Below are positions 1 to 6,550 of a stretch of DNA of 10,503 nt, one piece after another. The stretch's first letter is position 1. Each line of letters begins with the position of its first letter. The position numbers and the translations under genes are program-made. The notes below the pieces were generated by a model. It saw only the letters and a program-made list of their open reading frames with translations. It searched no databases and was not told where the DNA came from. Source of the DNA: an uncultured bacterium (GTDB lineage: Bacteria; Actinomycetota; Coriobacteriia; Coriobacteriales; Coriobacteriaceae); NCBI GenBank assembly GCA_905215205.1, contig CAJMPK010000041.1, positions 1-10,503 on the forward strand, in the 5' to 3' direction.

Positions 1-84
1 GTCCCATGTACGGGACGACCGCCGCTTTTTGCTATCTACCGACTGACGCCGCGGGGATAGGCCTCACATGCACCAAGGGGTTGA
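1..84. other. Non-coding tail downstream of the flavin reductase gene
   Basis: This stretch follows the stop codon of the flavin/Fe-S reductase gene. No credible gene is seen in it. Bases 1-16 form a small inverted repeat (GTCCC, 6-nt loop, GGGAC), followed on the plus strand by a five-T run at 27-31. The hairpin is short and sits at the window edge, so it may be part of a longer structure or the end of a neighbouring convergent unit. No clear minus-strand terminator for the reductase gene is visible before the window ends. Confidence 0.3.
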
Positions 85-2034
85 CTAGAGCTCGCAAGCA
101 ACCTTGTAGCCATCGCCGATGGCGTCGCGGATGTTGCCGCACTTGTTGGCATCGCCCAACACGTGGGTGGTAACGCCGGCTGCAGCAAGGTCGTCGGCCA
201 ACTTGGTATTGGGACGATAGCCCATGGCAAGTACCAGCGTATCGGCATCGGCGATGGTGTGGATCTCGCCGTCCTTTTCGTAGCTGATGGCATCCTCGGT
301 AATCTCGGTCACTTTGGCCTCGGTCAGCACGTGAACGCCCTTGGAGAGCATGCGCGTGATGAGCACCGCGCGACCGGCGCCGCCCTCGTTGGCGGCGAGC
401 GTCTTGGTCATCTCGATGACGGTGACGTCGCGATTGGCCGGCGACAGATCGTTGACCAACGGGGCCAGGTAGTCGGCCGTCTCGCAACCGACGGTGCCGC
501 CGCCCACGATGACGATCTTCTTGCCTGGGAAAGCCTTGCCGCCCAGCAGGTCGTCGGCCGTCATAACCTGCTTAAAGCCCTGCATGAAGGCCGGAGCGAT
601 GGGCTCGGCGCCATAAGCCAGGACGACCTCGTAGCCCGCGTAGTCACGCTGAATGTCCTCGGCCGAAAGCTCGGTACCAAAGACGCACGTGACGCCGGCA
701 TCGGCCAGGCGACGGTACTGATACTTGATCACGCGGGTGAGCTCCTGCTTTGCCGGCGGAACGGCCGCGATGCGCATCTCGCCGCCCGGCTCATCCTGCT
801 TGTCCACGAGCACCACGTTGTGGCCGCGCTTGGCGGCAATGTAGGCTGCCTCCATGCCCGCAGGACCAGCGCCCACAACGAGCACGTTCTTGACCTCGGC
901 GGCAGGCTCGTAGCCGGCCTCGTCGCGCTCCACGTCCGGGTTGACGGTGCAGGAGATGCGCTTGCCGAACATAATGCCGTTCAGGCAGCGCAGGCAGCCG
1001 ATACAGGGGCGGATATCGTCGGCGTTGCCGACAGCGGCCTTGTTGCAGAACTCGGCATCGCACAGATTGGCGCGGCCCATCATGCAGATGTCGGCAGCAC
1101 CGTCCTCGATCAGCTCCTCGGCAATCCAGGCCTCGTTGATGCGGCCGACGGTGGCGACGGGAATGTTGACGTGCTTTTTAATCTCGCGCGAGCAGGCGGC
1201 ATGCGAGGCCTGCTGAGTACCGGCGGCGGGAATTGCGGAGCCGCGCTTGATGGTGGTACCACCCGACACATGAATCATGTCGACGCCGGCCTCCTCCAGG
1301 CGACGCGAGACGTAGATCATGTCGTTGAGGGTCAGGCCGCCATCGGTGTACTCATCGCCCGAGATACGAACGTCGATGATAAAGTCCTTGCCGCAGCGCT
1401 CGCGAATCTCGGCGATGACCTCGAGCAAAAAGCGCATACGAGCGTCGAGCGAGCCGCCGTACTCATCGGTACGCTTGTTGTAGAGCGGAGTCAAAAAGCC
1501 GCCGAGCATGCCGTGGGCGTGTGCCGCATGGACCTCGACGCCATCGACACCGGCCTTCTGCATGCGCACTGCAGCGTCACCGAACTGATGCGTGAGTTCG
1601 TGGATCTCATCGACCGTGATGGGACGCGGTGCCTCGCGGGCGTAAGACGGGCCCACAAAGGACGGAGCGATCAGGCGCGGCGTGCCCGGAATGTTAAAGG
1701 CCATGTAGGCGGGGTGGAAGAGCTGCGGCATGATCTTGCAGCCATACTCGTGGACGGCCGCGGCGAGCTTTTCCCAGCCAGGGATAAACGTGTCGTCGTA
1801 GCAGCACATGTCACCCGGCAGATAGGTATAAGTAGGCTCGACCGTCACGACCTCGGTGATGATGAGGCCCACGCCGCCCTTGGCGCGGGCACGGTAATGA
1901 TCGACCAAGTCATCGGTCACATAGCCATGATCGGCCAGGTTGGTGGACACCGGCGGCATAAAGACGCGGTTCTTGACCTCGGTTGTACCGACCTTGATCG
2001 GGCTAAAGAGCATCGGATAGGCAGAGGACTCCAT
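85..2034 (-). CDS. Old-yellow-enzyme family flavin/Fe-S reductase (2,4-dienoyl-CoA reductase / enoate reductase type)
   Basis: A 649-residue protein with the three-part layout of the 2,4-dienoyl-CoA reductase, enoate reductase and trimethylamine dehydrogenase group. Residues about 8-335 form an FMN-binding TIM barrel, with the HAAH motif at 169-172 and the DEYGGS motif at 190-195. Cysteines 344, 347, 350 and 362 fit one [4Fe-4S] cluster. Residues about 383-649 form the FAD/NAD(P)H module, with GAGPAGM at 388-394 and GGGTVGCE at 511-518. Family knowledge predicts NAD(P)H-driven reduction of an activated C=C bond in the cytoplasm; the substrate cannot be read from sequence. Length is close to the roughly 670 residues of E. 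coli FadH. The ATG at 2034 is preferred over the upstream in-frame start near 2121 because AAAGGAAG lies just before it and the family's conserved N-terminus begins there. It lies downstream of a terminator, so it probably has its own promoter. The FadH label would be over-precise: BaiCD-like or other xenobiotic/steroid reductases share this architecture. Confidence 0.9.
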   Translation of the reverse strand: MESSAYPMLFSPIKVGTTEVKNRVFMPPVSTNLADHGYVTDDLVDHYRARAKGGVGLIITEVVTVEPTYTYLPGDMCCYDDTFIPGWEKLAAAVHEYGCKIMPQLFHPAYMAFNIPGTPRLIAPSFVGPSYAREAPRPITVDEIHELTHQFGDAAVRMQKAGVDGVEVHAAHAHGMLGGFLTPLYNKRTDEYGGSLDARMRFLLEVIAEIRERCGKDFIIDVRISGDEYTDGGLTLNDMIYVSRRLEEAGVDMIHVSGGTTIKRGSAIPAAGTQQASHAACSREIKKHVNIPVATVGRINEAWIAEELIEDGAADICMMGRANLCDAEFCNKAAVGNADDIRPCIGCLRCLNGIMFGKRISCTVNPDVERDEAGYEPAAEVKNVLVVGAGPAGMEAAYIAAKRGHNVVLVDKQDEPGGEMRIAAVPPAKQELTRVIKYQYRRLADAGVTCVFGTELSAEDIQRDYAGYEVVLAYGAEPIAPAFMQGFKQVMTADDLLGGKAFPGKKIVIVGGGTVGCETADYLAPLVNDLSPANRDVTVIEMTKTLAANEGGAGRAVLITRMLSKGVHVLTEAKVTEITEDAISYEKDGEIHTIADADTLVLAMGYRPNTKLADDLAAAGVTTHVLGDANKCGNIRDAIGDGYKVACEL

Positions 2035-2083
2035 ACAGGCTTCCTTTCGTTTGAGCCGCTCGGCGGCAGTTGCTAACGTACTT

Positions 2084-2123
2084 ATCGTATCAGCATCCGC
2101 CGCATTCGCACTCGCTCGCACTC
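2084..2123 (-). promoter_or_regulatory. Possible promoter region with a two-copy direct repeat before the flavin reductase gene
   Basis: On the minus strand an extended -10-like element, TG-A-TACGAT, occupies 2092-2084, about 50 bases before the reductase ATG. No good -35 hexamer is seen at normal spacing. Where a -35 box would lie, the 8-mer GAGTGCGA occurs twice with a 10-bp period (plus-strand TCGCACTC at 2106-2113 and 2116-2123). Same-face direct repeats at this position could be an activator or repressor site, but the match is weak and may be chance. The intrinsic terminator just upstream supports the need for a promoter in this interval. Confidence 0.25.
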
Positions 2124-2147
2124 CCTACTTTCAATCCCGATCCTCAC

Positions 2148-2219
2148 AAAAAAGTTGCGGTGGAATACGGAGTAGATAAGGCTTTTGACAGCCAAAACAG
2201 TCCGTATTTCACCGCAACT
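2148..2219 (-). terminator. Intrinsic terminator with a long 19-bp stem after the GltD-like gene
   Basis: Arms at 2153-2171 and 2201-2219 are reverse complements at 18 of 19 positions (the exception is 2163/2209), with a 29-nt loop. Read on the minus strand, the stem is followed directly by a six-T run (plus-strand A run, 2148-2153, the last base also pairing in the stem). This is the classic layout of a Rho-independent terminator, and it begins 20 bases after the stop codon of the GltD-like gene. The loop can form a smaller hairpin (GGCT at 2180-2183 with AGCC at 2190-2193). The stem is longer than most simple terminators, so it may derive from a dispersed palindromic repeat. Confidence 0.8.
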
Positions 2220-2240
2220 GATGGATGGGATGGGATGGGC
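2220..2240. repeat. Short tandem GATGG/GATGGG repeat
   Basis: Four imperfect units of GATGG(G) lie between the terminator's right arm and the end of the GltD-like gene, and the last base overlaps the stop codon. On the minus strand it reads as repeated CATCCC directly after the stop. It is low-complexity sequence and no function can be assigned. Confidence 0.4.
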
Positions 2241-3457
2241 TAGAGACCCAGGTAGCTGGTCATGCCTTCGACGGCGAGTTTGGCGCCGGCTACGGCGTGA
2301 ACAACCGTCAGCGGGCCGTTGACCACGTCGCCGGCGGCAAAGACGCCAGGCACGGTGGTCATACCGTGCTCGTCGACCGAAAGCAGGCCACGATGGTCGG
2401 TCTCCAGGCCGCCCGTCGTAAGCACAAGCTTGTCTTTGGGCACCTGCGAAGCCGCAATCACAACTGTGTCGGCAGACGCATGGTCGAGCTCCTCCTCGTA
2501 GCCCACCACGTTGTTGTCCTCGTCGAAGATAGCCGTCTCGAAGACCGGACCGTTATCGTCGATGGCACAGATCGCCTTGCCGCACACAATCTCGGCACCA
2601 TCGAGCTCGGTCAGCTCCACCTCGTCATCGATGGCCGAGATATGGCGCGAACGGGCATACACAGTGACCTTGCGAGCACCCGAACGCAGCGCCGTGCGGG
2701 CCACATCCATGGCCACATTACCGGCACCGATGACCGCCACGTTCTGCCCGATCGCCACACTCGCGGGATCGACCAGGTAATCGATACCAAAAAGCACGTT
2801 GCCGCGCGACTCGCCGGGAATGCCCAGTTTGCGGGCACGCCAGGTACCGGTACCGACAAAGACCGCGTCGTAGCCGTCACGTAGCAGGTCATCGATGTGC
2901 AGTGCGCCGCCGATGGTAGTCGAGGGGCGCACACGCACGCCAAGCGAGCACATCACGTGGCGATACTTTTGCACGAGCGCACGGGGCAGGCGGAACTCGG
3001 GGATACCGTACTCCAGTACACCGCCGATCTCGGGACGCTGTTCAAATACCGTGACGGCACAGCCCAGCTGGGCCATTTTAATGGCCACGGTAATACCGGC
3101 GGGACCGGAACCGACCACAGCAACCTGTTTGCCGCACGACGGCGCGGGCGTCCACTCCTTACGATCCAAATACGCTGTCGAGATATAGTTCTCGATGCTC
3201 GAGAAATGCACAGGTGTGTCCTTGCGGCCCTGGATGCAAGCACCCTCGCACTGGCCCGAATGGTTGCACACCATGGAGCAGACCGCGCTCATGGGATTGT
3301 TCTGGAACAGCAGCTCGCCCGCTTCTTCTAGACGACGCTGTTTGAACAGGTCGATGACCTGCGGAATAGGCGTCTGAACTGGGCAGCCCTTAAGCTGACA
3401 GAACGCCCTTTTACAACCCAGGCAACGATTCGCCTCTTCGACAATGTGGATAGCCAC
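2240..3457 (-). CDS. GltD-like NAD(P)H-dependent flavoprotein with N-terminal Fe-S domain
   Basis: A 405-residue protein of the glutamate synthase small subunit / NfnB / PreT superfamily. Residues about 1-100 hold two cysteine clusters: C12, C15, C20, C25, and a second group in the CSMVC and CEGAC segments (about 60-74). These match the dihydropyrimidine-dehydrogenase-type Fe-S domain. An FAD site GSGPAG lies at 116-121, an NAD(P)H site GAGNVAMD at 244-251, and the C-terminal FAD motif GVFAAGDVV at 371-379. The expected role is moving electrons between NAD(P)H, FAD and Fe-S centres to a partner protein. No large glutamate synthase subunit is next to it, so a glutamate synthase role is unproven. 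The GTG at 3457 is chosen because AAAAAGGGGAG lies just before it; a TTG nine codons upstream lacks such a site. It is 102 bases downstream of the isomerase gene and ends at a strong terminator. Confidence 0.88.
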   Translation of the reverse strand: MAIHIVEEANRCLGCKRAFCQLKGCPVQTPIPQVIDLFKQRRLEEAGELLFQNNPMSAVCSMVCNHSGQCEGACIQGRKDTPVHFSSIENYISTAYLDRKEWTPAPSCGKQVAVVGSGPAGITVAIKMAQLGCAVTVFEQRPEIGGVLEYGIPEFRLPRALVQKYRHVMCSLGVRVRPSTTIGGALHIDDLLRDGYDAVFVGTGTWRARKLGIPGESRGNVLFGIDYLVDPASVAIGQNVAVIGAGNVAMDVARTALRSGARKVTVYARSRHISAIDDEVELTELDGAEIVCGKAICAIDDNGPVFETAIFDEDNNVVGYEEELDHASADTVVIAASQVPKDKLVLTTGGLETDHRGLLSVDEHGMTTVPGVFAAGDVVNGPLTVVHAVAGAKLAVEGMTSYLGL

Positions 3458-3559
3458 GCAACTCCCCTTTTTAATGCAATCCAATGGGGCGACGATAAAG
3501 ATCCTTCACCGCTGCCCCAGTCAGGCAAACTTAATCGACCGCCACGGCAAAAGCCGATG
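3458..3559 (-). other. Intergenic spacer before the GltD-like gene
   Basis: A 102-base gap between the isomerase stop and the GltD-like start. It has the ribosome binding site for the GltD-like gene and a small hairpin, CGGC-AAAA-GCCG, at 3545-3556, just after the isomerase stop. No T-run follows that hairpin on the minus strand, so it is not a convincing terminator. No clear promoter hexamers are seen. The spacer leaves open whether the redox gene is co-transcribed with the pectin genes. Confidence 0.35.
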
Positions 3560-4465
3560 CTACAACTCGCAATGCGGAGCCCCGCAGCGAGCGGACATGT
3601 GCTCGAGTGTCGCCAGGCAGTCAGCCGCCGTCGCCGGCACGCTGTTCTCGACCACGCAGGGAATCCCAGGGCAGGCGGCGGCAGCCCAGGCCACCACGGG
3701 CTCAAAGTCATAGCGACCCGTCTCGCCCACGCCGTGGCACACCAGGCGCGAACCCGTACCGTCGCACCATCCGGCTTCGTCCTCGTTATCAACGACCTCA
3801 AAATCCTTGGCGTGCAGCACGCGGATCTTACTGCCGCATAAGTAGAGCATGCGTGCTGTGATTTCCTGCGCTTCGTCAACGACGCTGGGGTGCAGCAGCG
3901 ATACCGGGTCATAGATCACGCCGAGCGACGGGCTCGAGACGCGCTCCAGCACCTCACGGCAGCGATCCGGCGTGTTGACTGTCTCGTTCCAGCCGGGCTC
4001 GATCAGTATTTGCCCGCCCACAGCCTCGGCGCGCTCGCAGACGCGTGCAAGCCCGTCTGCAAACGCATCGAGTGCCTCATCGGTCATGCGGTCGTCAGCA
4101 ACGCGGTTCTGCGCATTGGGGCGACCGGTCTCGGTACCCACCGGGCAGCCGCCGAGCATCTGGGCAAAGTTCAGGCATGCCTCGTACTCGGCAAAGTTAT
4201 CCATGAGCTGTTGGCGATCGGGCGTCGCCAGATTCTTATAGCACCCGAGCACGGCGACCGAAACGCCCGCCTCGTCGAGCACCGCACGCAAATGGTCGGC
4301 AAGCTCGCGGGTCAGGCCGCCTCGATCGATCCCCATCGATGCGTAGAGCACCTTGCTCGGCAGCTGAATGCACGAAAAGCCCAGCTCTCCCGCCATACGA
4401 ATGCGTTCCTCGACAGTCCCCTGCGGAAGGTCGTGCAAACGTACACCCGGAGTAATAGCCCCCAC
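3560..4465 (-). CDS. Sugar phosphate isomerase/epimerase, xylose-isomerase-like TIM barrel
   Basis: A 301-residue protein of the AP-endonuclease-2 / xylose-isomerase-like TIM-barrel superfamily. The four metal-ligand positions of the fold can be placed: E156 (in LIEPGWNE), D186 (in VIYDPVSLL), H218 (in RVLHAKDF) and E273 (in VVENSVP). A GVGETGRYDF segment near 245-254 matches the usual loop before the last strands. Such enzymes isomerise or epimerise sugars or sugar acids in the cytoplasm using a divalent metal; the substrate is unknown. The GTG start at 4465 comes one base after the GH105 stop, and AAGGGA lies 10 bases before it, inside the end of the GH105 gene. An alternative GTG at 4474 would overlap GH105 but is too close to that site. 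The tight junction with GH105 argues for co-translation and a role in using the released uronic acid or its partner sugar. The open frame extends further upstream inside GH105, but that part looks non-coding. Confidence 0.82.
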   Translation of the reverse strand: MGAITPGVRLHDLPQGTVEERIRMAGELGFSCIQLPSKVLYASMGIDRGGLTRELADHLRAVLDEAGVSVAVLGCYKNLATPDRQQLMDNFAEYEACLNFAQMLGGCPVGTETGRPNAQNRVADDRMTDEALDAFADGLARVCERAEAVGGQILIEPGWNETVNTPDRCREVLERVSSPSLGVIYDPVSLLHPSVVDEAQEITARMLYLCGSKIRVLHAKDFEVVDNEDEAGWCDGTGSRLVCHGVGETGRYDFEPVVAWAAAACPGIPCVVENSVPATAADCLATLEHMSARCGAPHCEL

Positions 4466-4466
4466 G

Positions 4467-5705
4467 TTATTCACATCCCTTATGAGCGTTGATGCCCGGG
4501 GTGTATCCGCCAAACGGGTCCTCGATGGAGCACACGCCCGAGGGGGCGAGCGGATCGCGCTTACCGGCCAGCTTGTCGTGATGCATGGTCTCGATATAGG
4601 CAAGCACCAGCGGCGCCACACCCTTTGCATCATTTTTGACCACGGGCTCGCTCATGTAGTAATCAAACGTGCCCTCGCGGTGCGCGGTGTTTCCCAAGCC
4701 CGCAACCAGGCAGATGTTGTCGAGCGCCAGCTGCCCGTCATACTCGGACAGGCAGGTCTCGCAGATGCCGTCGAAGGCGCGACGGCCGTACTGGTAGTAA
4801 CGCTCGCCCAGCACGCCCAGACGCACGCCCTTCATGATGGCATTGGCAAAAATCGCGCTACCAGACTCCTCCAGGTAGTTGGGGGCGATATTGGGCAGGT
4901 TGATGACCTGATGCCACATGCCGGTCTTCTCGTCCTGATACGGCAGCATGGCGTCAATCAGATCGTGGAACATCTTGCGGATCTCGTCCTTCTCGGCCGA
5001 CATCGAAGGCGGCATAAGCTCCCAGGTGTCGATGAGCGCCATGGCAAACCAGCCCTCGGCGCGCAGCCAGAAGTTAGCCGAAAGGCCGGTGACCGGGTCG
5101 CACCAGAACTGTTTGCGGCTCGCGTCGTAAGCGTGATAGTACAGACCGTTGAGGGGGTTGCGCATCAGGTCATGCACAACCTGGAACATATGGAAGCTGT
5201 CCGAGCAGGCACGACGGTTGTGGAAGCTCAGCTCGTACTGCATGTAGAACGGCTGGGCCATATACATGCCATCGAGCCAAATCTGGTTGGGATAGACGGC
5301 CTTGTGCCAAAACACGCCCTCTTTGGTGCGCGGCTGGGTCTCGAGCTGGCGGTAGATGGTGTCCATGGCGGCACGGTACTTGGGCTTGCCCACCAGGTCA
5401 TACAGCTTGTAGAGGGTCTTGCCCGCATTGACGTTATCGAGGTTGTACTCCTGCGGGTTGTAATGCTTGATGGTACCGTCGTCCTGGACAAAGAAATCGA
5501 TGTAGTCATCGGCAAAGGTCAGGTAGCGCTGCTCACCCGTGATCTCGTACAGCTCGATGAGCGCCTTGATCATGCAGCCGTCGATATAGTTCCAGGTGTT
5601 CTCCTTGCCGGCGCGAATCTTTTCGATATTCCAAGCCGGCGCCTGCGGCGTAGAGGTTTCGATCAACTGCTCGATATAACGGTCCAGGATTTGATTGCAA
5701 CCCAT
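4467..5705 (-). CDS. GH105 unsaturated rhamnogalacturonyl/galacturonyl hydrolase
   Basis: A 412-residue (alpha/alpha)6-barrel glycoside hydrolase of family GH105 (YteR/YesR-like). Diagnostic segments are DNVNAGKTLY (D90), YPNQIWLDGMYMAQPFY (D145) and NFWLRAEGWFAMAL (about 211-224). D90 and D145 correspond in position to the two active-site aspartates of YteR (D88, D143). Family members remove the 4,5-unsaturated uronic acid left by pectate or rhamnogalacturonan lyases, giving a product that rearranges to 5-keto-4-deoxyuronate. No signal peptide is seen, so it acts in the cytoplasm on imported oligosaccharides. The ATG at 5705 is preferred to the one at 5723 because AGAGGGG sits at proper distance before it. 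It is followed one base later by the isomerase gene. A palindromic operator-like region lies upstream, so it probably leads a GH105-isomerase unit. Unlike the rest of the locus, it needs lyase products; no lyase is in the window. Confidence 0.93.
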   Translation of the reverse strand: MGCNQILDRYIEQLIETSTPQAPAWNIEKIRAGKENTWNYIDGCMIKALIELYEITGEQRYLTFADDYIDFFVQDDGTIKHYNPQEYNLDNVNAGKTLYKLYDLVGKPKYRAAMDTIYRQLETQPRTKEGVFWHKAVYPNQIWLDGMYMAQPFYMQYELSFHNRRACSDSFHMFQVVHDLMRNPLNGLYYHAYDASRKQFWCDPVTGLSANFWLRAEGWFAMALIDTWELMPPSMSAEKDEIRKMFHDLIDAMLPYQDEKTGMWHQVINLPNIAPNYLEESGSAIFANAIMKGVRLGVLGERYYQYGRRAFDGICETCLSEYDGQLALDNICLVAGLGNTAHREGTFDYYMSEPVVKNDAKGVAPLVLAYIETMHHDKLAGKRDPLAPSGVCSIEDPFGGYTPGINAHKGCE

Positions 5706-5731
5706 TGCTGTCCCCTCTGACATAAACGATA

Positions 5732-5742
5732 GGTGAACGTTA
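5732..5742. promoter_or_regulatory. Proximal operator-like site upstream of GH105
   Basis: The 11-mer GGTGAACGTTA found here recurs exactly at 5773-5783, inside the large palindrome, 41 bp away (about four helical turns). Its AACGTT core with central CG is typical of LacI-family operators. It lies 33 bp before the GH105 ATG (core centre), where a bound repressor would block transcription. The flanks are only partly symmetric. Assigning the regulator family is an inference. Confidence 0.5.
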
Positions 5743-5760
5743 CCCCTAGTGTAACGCGAA

Positions 5761-5798
5761 CGGGGAATATAGGGTGAACGTTAACCCTATATTCCCCG
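5761..5798. promoter_or_regulatory. 38-bp near-perfect palindrome centred on AACGTT, operator and/or hairpin
   Basis: Arms at 5761-5775 and 5784-5798 are perfect 15-bp reverse complements. The 8-base centre GAACGTTA is itself symmetric except at its outer pair, so 18 of 19 pairs match. It lies between the SGNH esterase stop (5813) and the GH105 start (5705). No T-run follows on the minus strand, which argues against a simple intrinsic terminator. The AACGTT centre, repeated 41 bp downstream, favours a LacI-type operator pair. Weak -10-like hexamers TATATT (5771-5766) and TACACT (5753-5748) lie here without good -35 boxes. A double role as transcript-end hairpin for the upstream gene is possible. 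Confidence 0.6.
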
Positions 5799-5812
5799 CA
5801 AACGGCAGACTT

Positions 5813-6481
5813 TTAGCGGCAAACGGCGGTGAGACCCGCGGCGATGCGATGCGCCAGGCGCTCATAGCCGGCAGGACTGTAATGCAGACCGTCCGGCATA
5901 TAGAGCTCGCGGTGCTCTGGCAAAAACGGGCTGATGCCACTTTGCGCATACAGGTCAATCACCGGAACGGAGTAGCGGTCGCAGACTTCGAGCATCGCCC
6001 GCACGTAGGCGACCTGCGTCAACCCCAGGTGATTGAGCTCATCGCTTGCCGGGATATCCTTCTCGTGCTTACCGCTCGTCTTGCACGGCGTCATAAACAC
6101 AAGCTTTGCCTGGGGCGAACGCGCCGTGATGGTGCGGATCAGGTAATCGAGTGCACCATAGAACTCGTGCACATCGGTACTGCCCAACTCGCCAAGCGGC
6201 ACGTTGCGGCTAAAGTCGTTGACGCCGCCAAAGACGATGTAGATATCGGCCGCATCGTCGATGCCGTCCAGGCGCTCGACAAACGAATCGCTGCGGTCGG
6301 CCTTGACGGCGATACGCGAACCCTTGATGCCAAAGTTCTCGATGACCGCGCCTTCCAGCAACGCGCCCAAGTGCGAAGTCCACGAGATGTCGTTGCCTCC
6401 CCCACCGCAGCCGTTGTCGCCCCAGGTCGTTGAGTCGCCAAAGCAGCAAATGGTCGATTCACTCAAACTCTTCGTTTCCAT
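5813..6481 (-). CDS. SGNH/GDSL-like esterase, probable pectin or oligosaccharide deacetylase
   Basis: A 222-residue SGNH-hydrolase. Block I is GDSTTWG (catalytic S17), block II the glycine in GIKGSR (about 51-56), block III GGVNDF (N88) and block V DGLHYSPAGY (D197, H200). All four blocks are intact, so the enzyme should be active. Relatives in pectin loci deacetylate rhamnogalacturonan or other acetylated sugars (CE12 is one example), but the exact CE family cannot be fixed by eye. There is no signal peptide or membrane segment, so it should be cytoplasmic. The ATG at 6481 is chosen because GAGGAG lies six to seven bases before it; an in-frame start 20 codons upstream lacks a comparable site. 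A 69-base gap separates it from the upstream CE8 fusion gene, with a small CCGCC/GGCGG hairpin (6496-6509) just before the ribosome binding site. It is probably in the same unit as the upstream esterases. Confidence 0.87.
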   Translation of the reverse strand: METKSLSESTICCFGDSTTWGDNGCGGGGNDISWTSHLGALLEGAVIENFGIKGSRIAVKADRSDSFVERLDGIDDAADIYIVFGGVNDFSRNVPLGELGSTDVHEFYGALDYLIRTITARSPQAKLVFMTPCKTSGKHEKDIPASDELNHLGLTQVAYVRAMLEVCDRYSVPVIDLYAQSGISPFLPEHRELYMPDGLHYSPAGYERLAHRIAAGLTAVCR

Positions 6482-6550
6482 AATCTTCTCCTCATCCGCC
6501 CATCGGCGGCCATACAGGAACGTACCGTTTCTTCGCAGCATGCCGAGGGG

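Noticed and set aside
163..2076. A 637-codon open frame on the plus strand
   Set aside because: It lies antisense to the flavin/Fe-S reductase, whose minus-strand product has many family motifs. The antisense translation has none and reflects GC-rich codon bias that suppresses stops.
2035..2121. N-terminal extension of the flavin reductase to an upstream in-frame start
   Set aside because: The ATG at 2034 has a strong AAAGGAAG site before it, and the extension does not resemble the family N-terminus and covers the likely promoter.
3486..3518. Inverted repeat GGGGC...GCCCC before the GltD-like gene as a terminator or riboswitch
   Set aside because: Only five pairs are continuous, internal pairs are broken, and no T-run follows on the minus strand.
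4466..4633. N-terminal extension of the isomerase into GH105
   Set aside because: The extra residues are arginine/proline-rich shadow sequence of the GH105 3' end and the TIM-barrel start lies just after the GTG at 4465.
4368..5720. A 450-codon open frame on the plus strand
   Set aside because: It is antisense to GH105 and the start of the isomerase, with no recognisable domain and no convincing ribosome binding site.
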